Shown: in pieces, positions 17,472 to 26,801 of the stretch
Layout of the letters: each line of letters starts with the position of its first letter
Position numbering within the stretch: position 1 is the stretch's first letter
Origin: UBA2160 sp964588665
GTDB lineage: Bacteria > Chloroflexota > Dehalococcoidia > Lucifugimonadales > UBA1123
Length of the DNA: 64,000 bases
Reading direction: 5' to 3'
NCBI GenBank assembly: GCA_964588665.1
Contig: CAZPQQ010000001.1
Location: 1 to 64,000, forward strand
Program-made: the position numbers and the translations under genes
Notes under the pieces: generated by a model
The model's input: the letters and a program-made list of their open reading frames with translations, nothing else
The model's database searches: none
Told to the model about the DNA's origin: nothing

Positions 17472-18491
17472 ATGCCGGAATCCGGACCCAAAATCACGGC
17501 CCAGCAACCGCGGCAAGACACCTTGGCCCTCAGCGACGAGAGCTTGTTGGAAATGTACCGCGAGATGGTCTTGTGCCGGACGCTCGACGAGCGCATCTGG
17601 ATGTTGAACCGGCAGGGCAAAGCGGCTATCGTTGCGTCCGCCCAAGGCCACGAGGCGGGGCAGATCGGCAGCGTCTGGGCGCTGCGCAAGGGCGTCGATC
17701 AGTTCTACATCTACTACCGAGACCTCGCGGTGCTGCTTACGCTGGGCATGACTCCTGAGGAGATCATGGCCGGGTTCCTCGCAAAAGCAGGTGAACCGTT
17801 GAGCGGCGCCCGCCAGTTCCCAACCCACGGCGCCTACCCGGAGTACGGAATCGTCAACCTCTCCAACGTGGTGGCCACGCACATTCCCCAGGCGGTCGGC
17901 GCGGCTCTGGCGGCGAAGATGCGAGGCGACGAAACGGTGGTCATCACCTACTTCGGCGACGGCGCCGCATCAGCCGGCGACACCCACGAGGCGATGAACT
18001 TCGCGGCGGTGCACAAACTGCCCGTCATATTCTTCTGCGAGAACAACAAGTACGCCATTTCTGTGCCGCTGTCCAAGCAGATGGCTGTCGACAGTGTGGC
18101 CAGTCGGGCCGAGGGCTACGGCATGCCAGGCATCGAGGTCGACGGCTGCGACATCGTGGCCGTGTACGAGGCGACCACCGAGGCGGCGCGCCGAGCGCAA
18201 CAGGGCGACGGCCCGTCGCTGATCGAGGCACACGTCGAGCGCTACCTGCCCCACACCAGCGACGACGACGACACGCGATACAGGTCCAGAGAGGAGATTG
18301 AGGAGGCGCGAAAACGCGACCCGCTAAGAATCCTCTCCGATCACCTCCGGACTCTGGACATTCTGTCCGATGAGATAGACCAGCAGATCAGAGACGACGC
18401 CCGAAACGTCGTCAACGAGGCCACCGAAGCGGTCGATGCTGCCCCGTACCCCGGGACCGACGACTTCTTCGAGCACGTGTACGCGCCGTGA
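17472..18491 (+). CDS. 2-oxoacid (branched-chain/acetoin-type) dehydrogenase E1 alpha subunit
   Basis: This 339-residue thiamine-diphosphate enzyme subunit has the TPP motif starting GDGAASAGD (162-170) and ending CENN (about 189-192), and the conserved QFPTHGAYPE region. With E1beta it decarboxylates a 2-oxoacid and transfers the acyl group to lipoyl-E2. Sequence features fit the branched-chain 2-oxoacid or pyruvate/acetoin dehydrogenase group; the substrate cannot be fixed from sequence alone. First gene of an operon with E1beta, E2 and lipB. No E3 (dihydrolipoamide dehydrogenase) gene is present in the window. Confidence 0.93.
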   Translation: MPESGPKITAQQPRQDTLALSDESLLEMYREMVLCRTLDERIWMLNRQGKAAIVASAQGHEAGQIGSVWALRKGVDQFYIYYRDLAVLLTLGMTPEEIMAGFLAKAGEPLSGARQFPTHGAYPEYGIVNLSNVVATHIPQAVGAALAAKMRGDETVVITYFGDGAASAGDTHEAMNFAAVHKLPVIFFCENNKYAISVPLSKQMAVDSVASRAEGYGMPGIEVDGCDIVAVYEATTEAARRAQQGDGPSLIEAHVERYLPHTSDDDDTRYRSREEIEEARKRDPLRILSDHLRTLDILSDEIDQQIRDDARNVVNEATEAVDAAPYPGTDDFFEHVYAP

Positions 18492-18579
18492 CACAAGTCT
18501 GCCGCGGTCCCTGGAGCGAAACAAATGTCCACCGAGCGCCCGCGATTCGTCGCGGGACGCCTCGGTCGAGAGGTGTGTC

Positions 18580-19563
18580 TTGGCGATCCTGACTGTCTTG
18601 GAAGCCGTGCGCGACGCCATGCGCGAGGAGATGCGCCGTGACGAACGAGTCTTCGTCATGGGCGAGGACATCGGCGCTCGGGGCGGCGTGTTCCTGGCCA
18701 CCGAAGGGTTTCAGGACGAGTTCGGCGAAGAGCGCGTCATTGACACGCCTTTGGCGGAATCGTCCATCGCCGCCGTGGCCTTGGGCGCCGCCATGAACGG
18801 CATGCGCCCGATCGCGGAGATCGAGTTCGCCGACTTCATCTGGCCGACCATGAACCAGATCGTGGGCGAGGCCGCCCGGGTCAGATACGGCACGAACGGC
18901 AAGCTCAACGTGCCCATGGTCCTGAGAGCGCCCCAAGGCGGCGGAGTGCGCGGGGCCCTTTACCACTCTCAGAGCGTGGAAGTCTTCTTCGCCCACACCC
19001 CAGGACTGAAAGTGGTCACCCCCGCTACGCCTTACGATGCAAAAGGCCTGCTCAAGAGCGCCATCCGCGACGACGATCCGGTGGTCTTCCTCGAACACAA
19101 GCGCACCTACCGATTGGTGCGAGGCGAGGCGCCCGAAGAGGAGTACACGATCCCGTTGGGCAAGGCGGACGTCAAAGTCGAAGGCGACGGTCTGAGCGTG
19201 ATCACCTACGGCCTGATGGTCCACCACTGCATCGAAGCAGCGGGCGTGCTGGCCGAAGAGGGCGTCGACGTCGAGGTCGTGGACCTCCGCACGCTGCGCC
19301 CGCTGGACACCGAGACGATCCTGACATCCGTCCGGAAAACCGGCAAAGCCCTGATCGTCCACGAAGACACCCTGGCCGGTGGGATTGGCGGCGAGGTGGC
19401 CTCGATCATCGCCCAGGAGGCGTTCGAGCACCTGGACGGTCCGGTCACCCGCCTGGCCGGTCCCGAAGTTCCGGCGATGCCTTTCAGCCCCCCCATGGAA
19501 GCCAAATTCATGTTGGATACAGGAAAAATCGCCGCCGCGATGCGCAAACTTGCGGCATACTGA
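18580..19563 (+). CDS. 2-oxoacid dehydrogenase E1 beta subunit
   Basis: This 327-residue transketolase-like E1beta subunit has EDIGARGGVFLATEGFQDEFG near the N-terminus, the FADFIWPTMNQIVGEAARVRY segment, and a C-terminal transketolase domain (DLRTLRPLDTETIL). It completes the alpha2beta2 E1 heterotetramer. A TTG start at 18580, behind GAGAGG, gives the usual N-terminus (AILTVLEAVRDAMREEM). The longer open frame back to 18436 overlaps E1alpha and is not supported. An ATG at 18619 is a weaker alternative. Confidence 0.92.
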   Translation: MAILTVLEAVRDAMREEMRRDERVFVMGEDIGARGGVFLATEGFQDEFGEERVIDTPLAESSIAAVALGAAMNGMRPIAEIEFADFIWPTMNQIVGEAARVRYGTNGKLNVPMVLRAPQGGGVRGALYHSQSVEVFFAHTPGLKVVTPATPYDAKGLLKSAIRDDDPVVFLEHKRTYRLVRGEAPEEEYTIPLGKADVKVEGDGLSVITYGLMVHHCIEAAGVLAEEGVDVEVVDLRTLRPLDTETILTSVRKTGKALIVHEDTLAGGIGGEVASIIAQEAFEHLDGPVTRLAGPEVPAMPFSPPMEAKFMLDTGKIAAAMRKLAAY

Positions 19564-19626
19564 TTCGATCGAACGTCGAATGATCGCTCTCTTACGGCGC
19601 CACATGACAGGACTGGACTGTACACC

Positions 19627-20868
19627 ATGAGAATCGAATTGCCCCAGGTTGGTGAATCGGTCACCGAGGGCGTGATCGGCAAATGGCTGAAGCAAATCGG
19701 CGACCGGGTCGACAAGTACGATCCGCTTGTGGAGGTCGTCACCGACAAGGTGAACATGGAGATGCCGTCACCCGAGTCCGGCGTCCTCACCGCGATCCTG
19801 GCCGACGAAGGGGCGACCGTGCCCATGGGCGCCGTTATAGCAGAGATGCAGGTGGACGGCGAAGAGTCCGCTTCCGCCGAGCCGCCGGCCATCGGGCGCA
19901 CGGGTGAGCTGCTCAAGAACGTTGCGCCGGTCGGTCCCACCGGCTCGGGCACGTCGATTCCCATCCCAGAGCCGCCGAGAGCCGAGGTCGCCTCCAGCCG
20001 AAAAAGGCACTCGCCGGCGGTGCTCCGGCTGGCGCAAGAGCATGACGTCGACCTGGCCCGAATCACCGGCACCGGGATAAACGGCCGCATCACGCGCAAG
20101 GACGTTCAAAACGCCATCGACGCCGGTCCCGGCGCGCCAACCCCCACGGCGGCCCCGGCAGCGCCGGCGGCTGACGAGGAGCGCGTTCCGCTGACGCCCG
20201 TTCGGCGCATGATCGCCGACCACATGATTCGAAGCGCCTCCGAGATCTCACAGGCATGGACCATCGTCGAGGCCAACGTGAACGGGCTTGTAGCGCGTCG
20301 AGCCGTGGCGAAGGTGGATTTCGAAGCCCGCGAGGGGATCAACATCACGTACCTGCCCTTCGTGATCAAGGCCGTGGCCGAGTCGCTGAAAGAGAACCCG
20401 TTGCTCAATTCTTCCTGGGGCGGAGACTCGGTCATCCTCAAAAAGCGGATCAACATCGGAATCGCCGCGGACACGCCCGACGGCCTGGTTGTGCCGGTGA
20501 TTCACGACGCCGACGCGCTGAGCATCGCCGGCCTGGCCCACAAGGTCCATGACCTGACGACTCGGGCGCGCCAGGGCAAGTTGCGGTTGGAAGACGTCCA
20601 GGGCGGCACGTTCACGCTGAACAACACGGGAGCGCTGGGGTCCATCGCCTCGCAGCCGTTGGTCAACCACCCTCAGGCGGCCATCCTGACAACCGAGGCG
20701 ATCGTCAAACGGGCAATCGTCGTCGAAGACGCCATCGCGGTGCGTCCGATGATGAACCTGTGCATGTCGTTCGACCACCGCATCATGGACGGCGCCGAGG
20801 CGAGCGCGTTCATCAACGCGGTTCGACGCCGCGTCGAGGCCATTGGTCCGGACACGCCTGTATACTGA
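19627..20868 (+). CDS. 2-oxoacid dehydrogenase E2, dihydrolipoyllysine acyltransferase
   Basis: This 413-residue E2 has an N-terminal lipoyl domain with the lipoylated lysine K41 in VTDKVNMEMPSP. A flexible linker leads to a peripheral-subunit-binding domain (SPAVLRLAQEHDVDLARITG, about 128-163), then a Pro/Ala linker and the C-terminal catalytic domain with HRIMDG (H384-G389). It forms the core of the complex and transfers the acyl group to CoA. The single lipoyl domain is typical of branched-chain or Gram-positive-type complexes. The next gene, lipB, supplies its lipoylation and begins five bases after its stop. Confidence 0.94.
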   Translation: MRIELPQVGESVTEGVIGKWLKQIGDRVDKYDPLVEVVTDKVNMEMPSPESGVLTAILADEGATVPMGAVIAEMQVDGEESASAEPPAIGRTGELLKNVAPVGPTGSGTSIPIPEPPRAEVASSRKRHSPAVLRLAQEHDVDLARITGTGINGRITRKDVQNAIDAGPGAPTPTAAPAAPAADEERVPLTPVRRMIADHMIRSASEISQAWTIVEANVNGLVARRAVAKVDFEAREGINITYLPFVIKAVAESLKENPLLNSSWGGDSVILKKRINIGIAADTPDGLVVPVIHDADALSIAGLAHKVHDLTTRARQGKLRLEDVQGGTFTLNNTGALGSIASQPLVNHPQAAILTTEAIVKRAIVVEDAIAVRPMMNLCMSFDHRIMDGAEASAFINAVRRRVEAIGPDTPVY

Positions 20869-20872
20869 GTCG

Positions 20873-21556
20873 ATGCAGACTGGCAGAATTCAGCCAAACG
20901 CCAAGACGACAGCGTGCACCGTGTTTCGCCCCGGCCGGGTCGCCTACAACGAAGCCCTGGAGCTCCAACGCACGCTCCACCAAGAGGTAGCGGACGGCCG
21001 TCGACCGGAAGCCCTCCTGCTGCTGGAACACCCTCACGTGTTCACTTTGGGCCGCCGCGGGTCTGGCTCCGACATCCTCGTGGATGAGAGCGCACTGCTG
21101 GCGCTCGGCGCCGAGGTGCGACACACGGATAGGGGCGGACAGGCAACCTATCACGGGCCGGGGCAGATCGTCGGCTACCCCATACTGAACCTTCGAGGCC
21201 GTAGAAGCGGTCCACTGGAATACGTCCGCGCGCTGGAGCGAGTGATCGTCGACACACTGGCCGAACTCGGCGTCTCGGCGTCCAGCGAAGATCGTCCGAC
21301 CGGGGTGTGGGTGGACGACGCCAAGATCGCCGCCATCGGCGTGAAAGTGAGCCAGGGCGTCACGATGCACGGCTTCGCGCTGAACGTCGACCCGGACTTG
21401 GCCTACTTCGACTGCATCATCCCCTGCGGAATGCCCGACGCCGAAGTCACGTCGGTCGCCCGCGAGGTCGGTCGACCGGTTGCCGCGGAGGCGACGATGG
21501 ACGCGCTGACGCCTCACTTCGAGCGGGTCTTCGGAGTGGACTTGGTTCGTGGCTGA
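20873..21556 (+). CDS. lipB: Octanoyltransferase LipB
   Basis: This 227-residue enzyme transfers octanoyl from acyl carrier protein to lipoyl domains. Visible landmarks are LEHPHVFTLGRRG, the RGGQATYHGPGQIVGYPI motif, catalytic lysine K151 in DDAKIAAIG, and catalytic cysteine C185 in IIPCGMPDAEVTS. The ATG at 20873 is chosen because it falls just after the E2 stop; the frame extends to 20843 without a binding site. Its position as the last gene of the E1-E2 operon ties cofactor supply to complex synthesis. lipA is not in the window. Confidence 0.95.
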   Translation: MQTGRIQPNAKTTACTVFRPGRVAYNEALELQRTLHQEVADGRRPEALLLLEHPHVFTLGRRGSGSDILVDESALLALGAEVRHTDRGGQATYHGPGQIVGYPILNLRGRRSGPLEYVRALERVIVDTLAELGVSASSEDRPTGVWVDDAKIAAIGVKVSQGVTMHGFALNVDPDLAYFDCIIPCGMPDAEVTSVAREVGRPVAAEATMDALTPHFERVFGVDLVRG

Positions 21557-21560
21557 ACAA

Positions 21561-21578
21561 TTGATGAATTCGCATCAA
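21561..21578. promoter_or_regulatory. Inverted repeat next to the dienelactone hydrolase promoter
   Basis: TTGATG and CATCAA arms around six bases end four bases before the -35 box at 21582. It could be an operator. Confidence 0.35.
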
Positions 21579-21581
21579 TCG

Positions 21582-21610
21582 TTGACACAACCTTAACTGG
21601 GTAGTATTCT
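21582..21610 (+). promoter_or_regulatory. Sigma-70 promoter of the dienelactone hydrolase gene
   Basis: TTGACA (21582-21587), a 17-base spacer and TATTCT (21605-21610), with a leader of about 130 bases before the ATG at 21748. Confidence 0.65.
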
Positions 21611-21747
21611 TCTCGACATCACACGACCGCAAGTACTTATCTCTGTACATCACATAATGGCGCCGGTCGGTGAAAAATCCTGGACGCCCGCGCGTACGTT
21701 GCGCCACTTGGCGTTCGGGCATATCAGCTAATTGTGTGGAGGATGTG

Positions 21748-22491
21748 ATGACGTACGAGGGAATGTTGGCCGAGACCGTCCGCGTGCAAGGCCACAACGA
21801 CGACACCATCGATGCCTACCTAGCTCGTCCGTTTGGGGCTGGTCCGTATCCGGGAGTGGTTCTGATCCACCACATGCCGGGATGGGACGAGGCGTCGAAG
21901 GAGATGGCCCGGAAGTTCGCCTACAACGGCTACGCATGCATCTCTCCCAGCTTGCACCATCGCGCCGGCCCCGGGAGCGTCGACGACGTGGCCGCCAGGG
22001 TTCGGACCGAAGGCGGTGTTTCCGACGCGCAGTGCCTCGGTGACGTCGACGGCGCGATATCCCACCTCCGTTCGCTGCCGTACCACAACGGCAAAGTTGG
22101 CGTGATCGGCTTCTGCTCAGGAGGCCGGCAGACCGTGGTGGTCGCATCGACGCTCGACGTCGATGCCGCCGTGGACTGCTGGGGAGGCCGTGTGGTCATG
22201 TCCCCTGACCAACTCTCGGACAACCTGCCCGTGGCGCCAATCGACATGACGCCGAACCTCCGGTGTCCGCTTCTGGGGATATTCGGACAGGAAGACGGGT
22301 CGCCGTCTCCGGCCGAGGTCGACCAGTACGAAGAGGCGCTAAAACAGTATGGCAAGAAGTACGAGTTCCACCGATACGAGGGCGCCGGCCACGGGTTCTT
22401 CGCAGTCGACCGGGCGTCTTATCGAGTGGAGCAGGCAGTCGATGGCTGGCGCAAAGTCTTCGGCTGGTACGAGCGATACCTGAGCGCCTAG
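21748..22491 (+). CDS. Dienelactone hydrolase family protein
   Basis: This 247-residue alpha/beta hydrolase has the catalytic triad of the dienelactone hydrolase family: the nucleophile cysteine in IGFCSGGRQ, an aspartate in FGQEDGSPS, and a histidine in GAGHGFF. The family hydrolyses lactones such as dienelactone in aromatic degradation, but many members have other substrates. The ATG at 21748 follows GTGGAGGA. A close paralogue lies at 45336-46082 on the other strand. It is followed by a DUF6295-like gene in the same direction, probably co-transcribed. Confidence 0.88.
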   Translation: MTYEGMLAETVRVQGHNDDTIDAYLARPFGAGPYPGVVLIHHMPGWDEASKEMARKFAYNGYACISPSLHHRAGPGSVDDVAARVRTEGGVSDAQCLGDVDGAISHLRSLPYHNGKVGVIGFCSGGRQTVVVASTLDVDAAVDCWGGRVVMSPDQLSDNLPVAPIDMTPNLRCPLLGIFGQEDGSPSPAEVDQYEEALKQYGKKYEFHRYEGAGHGFFAVDRASYRVEQAVDGWRKVFGWYERYLSA

Positions 22492-22563
22492 CGCTTGGCC
22501 CCGGACCGTAATGCGACGGGTCCGATCGATATCCGAAACCGAGCAAAGGCGCCGGAGGAACAC

Positions 22564-22833
22564 ATGTGCATGCTACTCACGGAAATAGCCGAGATCACGG
22601 GAAGCGGCAAGACTGCCAAGGGCTGGATTCCGGTCACAGAAGCCAGGGTGTACTTCGATCACCCTTTCTACACTCAGGCTGAGCACACTCTGAACATCGA
22701 CTTCGTCAACACCGCGTTGGGTGTCGACGCCCGAGTGGCCGTGGAGCTAACCGAGGAGTCCGCGGGGGCACTGGTCGCCGCGATCGAGGCGGCTCTCGAA
22801 GAGCCGGTGGAGTCACACGCGGCAGCGGATTAA
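22564..22833 (+). CDS. DUF6295-like small protein
   Basis: This 89-residue protein reads MCMLLTEIAEITGSGKTAKG, then a YFDHPFYTQAEHTLNIDFVN core and a helical C-terminus. The pattern (an N-terminal MC, GSGK, DHP and AEHTLNIDFVN) matches what I recall of DUF6295. There is no known function and no membrane segment. The ATG at 22564 follows GCCGGAGGAA. It is probably translated with the upstream hydrolase. Confidence 0.65.
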   Translation: MCMLLTEIAEITGSGKTAKGWIPVTEARVYFDHPFYTQAEHTLNIDFVNTALGVDARVAVELTEESAGALVAAIEAALEEPVESHAAAD

Positions 22834-22886
22834 GGCGAGAGGACGTCACTTCGAGCCAGATCGTAGCTCGACCTTTTCCGTCCTGA

Positions 22887-22921
22887 GTCCCGACAGATTG
22901 GGATCCCGGCCTTGTCGGGAC
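22887..22921. repeat. Short hairpin repeat (family E)
   Basis: GTCCCGACA and its complement flank ATTGGGATCCCGGCCT. A near-identical copy is at 45257-45291. Confidence 0.65.
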
Positions 22922-22951
22922 CTGTCAAAGAACTACGGCGCCAACCAGGTC

Positions 22952-23086
22952 GTAGGGGAGGGTTTCAAATCCTCCCGCCTGGTTTCGAGGACATGAATGG
23001 TTGCCGCGCGGGTACAACGTTGTCGCCGGTATACCCGTGGTGAATCTCCATGCGGCGAATCGGGAGGGTTTGAAACCCTCCCCTAC
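22952..23086. repeat. MITE-like element with hairpin ends, copy 1 (family C)
   Basis: A 26-base terminus at 22952-22977 and its inverted copy at 23061-23086 enclose about 83 bases. Each terminus is itself a near-perfect palindrome (arms GGGAGGGTTT and AAACCCTCCC around one base). Two more elements of the same build are at 43055 and 51820. The space 22834-23190 has no gene. Confidence 0.75.
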
Positions 23087-23190
23087 GAACTTCCGCGTCT
23101 AAGCGACTCTATCAGGCACGGCAACGCCGGTGGATTCGCCACGGCGCTGTGACTGACTTGCCGGCAGGTCAGGGCGAACGAACGCAAACT

Positions 23191-24480
23191 CTACGGGTAC
23201 CGGTACTCCCGCATCCCTCGCACCAATCCCCACATTGCCAGCACGACCATGACGCCGACAACGCCTCCGAGGATCATTGTCGGGCCGGCGCCGATCTGCT
23301 CGGACATGAAGCCGACCTCGAATGTGCCCAAGTTGTTGGCGCTCATCGCGGACATCGACGAGAAGCTGACCGCTCTCCCTCTCATGTTGTCCGACGTTGT
23401 GAGTTGGACGGTCGTCTGGCGGGTCGTCATGCCGATGGCGTCGGAGGCGCCCATGCCGATGATGATTATCGTTCCCAGCCACAGCCACGTGTTGAAGCCG
23501 AATGCGATCAGCAGCACGGCGTAGACGAGCGTGGCATAGACGACCAGCATTCCTTTGGCTCGAAAGCCCGTCAGCGACAGTACGGCGAACGTTCCTATTA
23601 CACCGCCGAAGGAGTTGGCGGCGTTGAGTACGCCGACGGCGCCCGCTCCAGCGCGGAACATCTTGTCGGCGATCATGGGCAATATCAGGCGGTAGTGGCT
23701 GACTATGGTCACGCCGATGTCCATGATGTATAGTCCAGGCAATATGGGGTGCCGCCGGACGTAATGGAAACCCTCCATGATTCGCTGCACCATGGAACCC
23801 TCGTTTTGGCGGTCCATCGGCACGCCCTGGGTGCGAATCAGCAACGGCATCACGAACGCCGGGATGGCGAACACGGCGGCCAGCGCGAAAGTCGGAGTCA
23901 TGCCGAATCTGGTTACGGCGCCGGCGAACGCCAACGGCGCGAGGATCGCTCCGACCTGGAATGTGGCGGTGTTGGCCGTCACCGCGTGCATCAGGTGCGT
24001 TCGAGGCACCAGATTCGCTGTCAAGGCGGATCGGGCTGGATTGCCGAGCATGCTGGTGATGCCCAAGAAAGCAGTCGACGCGTAGATGTGCCACGGGGCC
24101 AGGTCTCCGGTGGCCATCAGCGCCGCGAGCAGAGCAATTACCACGAAGCTGAAGGACTGGGTCAGAGCGATGAGCTTCTTGCGGTCCATCTGATCGGCCA
24201 GCGCGCCGCCGTAGAGGATTCCGGGCAGTTGGACTGCCAGTTGGACCACGCCCAGCATTCCGAGTTGAACCCCAGAGCCGGTTTCGTCATAGAGCCAGAC
24301 GCCGGCCACCAACATCCGAAGCTGCATGGTGATCAGAGACGACACGGACGAGAGCCACAAGATGCGGTAGTCGCTGAACGCGAACGCAGCCCACGGCGGG
24401 AGAGACAGGGGCGTGGCAGGATGCGGCTCGTCCTGAGACCGGTCCGATGCAGGCTCCGTGCCTGCGTCCTCTACTGCCAC
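23191..24480 (-). CDS. MFS transporter (EntS-like exporter type)
   Basis: This 429-residue protein has 12 predicted membrane segments. The loop after helix 2 carries ADQMDRKKLI, the MFS motif A (D-x-x-D-R-K/R). The architecture, with DYRILWLSS at the start and an N-x-A-R-S/A-L stretch (LGNPARSALTANLVP), matches the DHA3/EntS exporter group. The GTG start at 24480 gives a cytosolic tail of about 30 residues. The substrate is unknown. It is divergent from the gamma-glutamyltransferase gene, sharing a 98-base intergenic region. Confidence 0.88.
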   Translation of the reverse strand: MAVEDAGTEPASDRSQDEPHPATPLSLPPWAAFAFSDYRILWLSSVSSLITMQLRMLVAGVWLYDETGSGVQLGMLGVVQLAVQLPGILYGGALADQMDRKKLIALTQSFSFVVIALLAALMATGDLAPWHIYASTAFLGITSMLGNPARSALTANLVPRTHLMHAVTANTATFQVGAILAPLAFAGAVTRFGMTPTFALAAVFAIPAFVMPLLIRTQGVPMDRQNEGSMVQRIMEGFHYVRRHPILPGLYIMDIGVTIVSHYRLILPMIADKMFRAGAGAVGVLNAANSFGGVIGTFAVLSLTGFRAKGMLVVYATLVYAVLLIAFGFNTWLWLGTIIIIGMGASDAIGMTTRQTTVQLTTSDNMRGRAVSFSSMSAMSANNLGTFEVGFMSEQIGAGPTMILGGVVGVMVVLAMWGLVRGMREYRYP

Positions 24481-24578
24481 GTCGACGGGATGGGGAAATG
24501 AACTGAGATTGCGGAATCAGCTTGCATGATGACGGCAAGATTGTACACCATCGAGACACAGCTCAGCGAGGTTATGCC

Positions 24579-26330
24579 ATGGCATCGAGAAGCGTCTGGA
24601 ACCCGAGCAAACTGGAAGTCGTCGCCGAGAACGGAGCGGTGACCGCCATGCAGCCGCCGTCGGCCGAGGCGGGGATGGCGATGCTGAAGGCAGGCGGAAA
24701 CGCCGTCGACGCGGCGGTGGCCATGGCGTTCTGCAACATCGTTCTGGAGCCGTATATGGCCACCATCGCGGGCATGGGGTACATGTTGGTGCACATGGCT
24801 GGCGAGGGGAAGACCTACGCTGTCGACTTCAACGGCCGCGCCCCTCGCAACGCCCATCCAGACATGTACAAGGTGATCGGTCCGGCCCCAGCGGGCGGCA
24901 TCCAGCTCTTCGACGTCGAGGACGGCGCCAACCGGGACGGACCGCTGTCGGTCACCGTGCCCGCGACGTGCGCGGGACTGTGCGAGGCGCACAGCCGGTT
25001 CGGGTCGTTGCCCCTGGAGCAAGTCGTCGAGCCGGCCGTCGCGCTGGCGTCTGACGGATTCCATGCGAACTGGCACCTCACTCTGTACGCGGCCAACAAT
25101 CCCGATATGTTCGGCAAGGACCCGTACATCGCTTCGATGTGGCTGCCTGATGGCAGGCCGCCGCGCAGCCATCCTCAACCGGGGGAGAGGGTGGTGCAAC
25201 GAGAGCTCGGCGATCTGCTCCGAAAGATCGGCAAGCACGGCGTGGCCGCAATGTACGAGGGCGAAATCGCCGACGAGATCGGCCGGTACATGCGCGACTC
25301 CGGGGGCCTCCTGACGGCTCAGGACATGCACGACTACGAAGCCGTGGTCTCGCCACCGCTGACGGTGCCTTACTTGGGCCACGAGGTGAACATCGTGCCC
25401 ACCCCGAGCGGCGCCGTCACGAACATGCAGGTGTATCGCATACTCGAAAACCTGGGTGTCGCGAACATGGAGCATAACTCCATCGAACACCTGCACGCGT
25501 TCATCCAAGCCGCCCGTCACGCGTATGCGGACCGATTCCGGTATCTGGGCGACTGGGAGCACGCCGACGTGCCGCTCGCGGGCATGCTTTCGGAAGAATA
25601 CGGCCGCGAGGTTGCTGGGCTCATCGAACAGTCGCACCGGGCGGACATCGGCGTCGGGTCGGACGAGGAGCCTTGGGCATACTACCTAGAGAGGGCTGTC
25701 CATGATCCCTGGCGCCATCAGGGCGGCAACGTCGGCGCGCCGGTTCCTCAGGCCGCGATGGACGGCAACGACGAGGACACGACCCATATCAACGTCGTGG
25801 ACAAGGATCGCAACGCGGTCTCGACCACGCACACCGGTTTCTTCGGCTCCGGATTGAACCCGCCGGGCACAGGCGTTTACCTTACGGGCGGGATGGCGTG
25901 GTTCATCCCGATGGCCGGGTACGCGAATTCGCTGGCGGGCTGGAAGCGGCCGCTGAACAACATGGCGCCGGTGATGGTGTTCAAAGAAGGCCGACCGGTG
26001 CTGTGCCAGGGAGCGCCCGGCGCGCGCAAGATCATGAACCGCGGGGTGCAGGTCGTCTCGAACGTGGTGGCGTTCGGCATGTCGCCGCAGGAGGCGCTGG
26101 TCCAGCCCACCGTCGACGCCAGCGGTCGCGAGACACTGGTAGACGCCCGCATACCCGAGCACGTCGTTCAGGGGTTGCGCGACCTGGGACATCTCGTGAA
26201 GGTCGTCGAAGAAGAGCCTGGCATGACGGGAAACTTCTCTCGCCCGTCCGCGATCACGATCGACTACGACACGGGCCTTATCCACGCTGGAGTCGACGCG
26301 TTCCGGCCCGCGGTAGCCATAGGGTACTGA
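24579..26330 (+). CDS. Gamma-glutamyltransferase family protein
   Basis: This 583-residue Ntn-hydrolase precursor would be cut autocatalytically before T401 in DEDTTHINVVDKD, giving large and small subunits. Other landmarks are GGNAVDAAVAMAF near the N-terminus, VDFNGRAPRNAH and a C-terminal PTVDASGRE. Relatives act on gamma-glutamyl amides, oxamates or cephalosporins; Chloroflexota carry many copies of unknown substrate. No signal peptide is visible. The ATG at 24579 follows GCGAGG; the frame open back to 24522 is less likely. A second family member runs off the right edge. Confidence 0.92.
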   Translation: MASRSVWNPSKLEVVAENGAVTAMQPPSAEAGMAMLKAGGNAVDAAVAMAFCNIVLEPYMATIAGMGYMLVHMAGEGKTYAVDFNGRAPRNAHPDMYKVIGPAPAGGIQLFDVEDGANRDGPLSVTVPATCAGLCEAHSRFGSLPLEQVVEPAVALASDGFHANWHLTLYAANNPDMFGKDPYIASMWLPDGRPPRSHPQPGERVVQRELGDLLRKIGKHGVAAMYEGEIADEIGRYMRDSGGLLTAQDMHDYEAVVSPPLTVPYLGHEVNIVPTPSGAVTNMQVYRILENLGVANMEHNSIEHLHAFIQAARHAYADRFRYLGDWEHADVPLAGMLSEEYGREVAGLIEQSHRADIGVGSDEEPWAYYLERAVHDPWRHQGGNVGAPVPQAAMDGNDEDTTHINVVDKDRNAVSTTHTGFFGSGLNPPGTGVYLTGGMAWFIPMAGYANSLAGWKRPLNNMAPVMVFKEGRPVLCQGAPGARKIMNRGVQVVSNVVAFGMSPQEALVQPTVDASGRETLVDARIPEHVVQGLRDLGHLVKVVEEEPGMTGNFSRPSAITIDYDTGLIHAGVDAFRPAVAIGY

Positions 26331-26336
26331 CGCAAC

Positions 26337-26367
26337 AATCCCGCCAACCGGTCCATTGGCGGGATTT
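26337..26367. terminator. Bidirectional terminator between convergent genes
   Basis: An 11-bp perfect stem AATCCCGCCAA (26337-26347) with its complement (26356-26366), loop of eight bases. It is A-rich before and T-ended after, so it could serve both the gamma-glutamyltransferase gene and the convergent SnoaL-like gene. Confidence 0.6.
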
Positions 26368-26393
26368 GAGGGCGAACTTGGTCTATGCGGCGG

Positions 26394-26801
26394 CTACCCT
26401 TGCGCCGGAATTGCCCCGAGTTGCTGCATGAAAGCCAGGGCGTCCCACTCTTCGGCGTTCTTCCCGTCGACGACGCGCATGACGTTCGTGCCGCGGATTG
26501 AGATGGCGTTGCCCGTGGCAGGCAATCCCTGGAACTCGGCCTGGTGAGTGCCCGTGATCACGAACATCGTAGTCACCAGGTCTCCTTCGGCGATCTGACG
26601 CTCGATCGTGAAGCTCAGATCCGGAATCGCCGCCACCGCCGCCTGTTGGATGCCGGTATGTGCGTCGGCGTCCAACGGCACGGGTGCCATCGGGAAGTGG
26701 AAGACGTGGTCTGGACCGCACAAGTCTCGTTGTTCGTCAAATCTTCCTGATGCGAAGTTGTCGAGCCAGCGACGCGCGAATGCTTTGTTCTCTTCGGACA
26801 T
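26394..26801 (-). CDS. SnoaL-like / ester cyclase family protein
   Basis: This 135-residue protein has the small alpha+beta barrel pattern of SnoaL-like polyketide cyclases and limonene-epoxide-hydrolase relatives: MSEENKAFARRWLDNFASG, then DHVFHFPMAP, AAIPDLSFTIERQIAEGDLV and RGTNVMRVVDGKNAEEWDALAFMQQLG. Catalysis is not assured for this broad fold. The ATG at 26801 has TTGGAGG upstream. Monocistronic, convergent with the gamma-glutamyltransferase gene. Confidence 0.8.
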   Translation of the reverse strand: MSEENKAFARRWLDNFASGRFDEQRDLCGPDHVFHFPMAPVPLDADAHTGIQQAAVAAIPDLSFTIERQIAEGDLVTTMFVITGTHQAEFQGLPATGNAISIRGTNVMRVVDGKNAEEWDALAFMQQLGAIPAQG

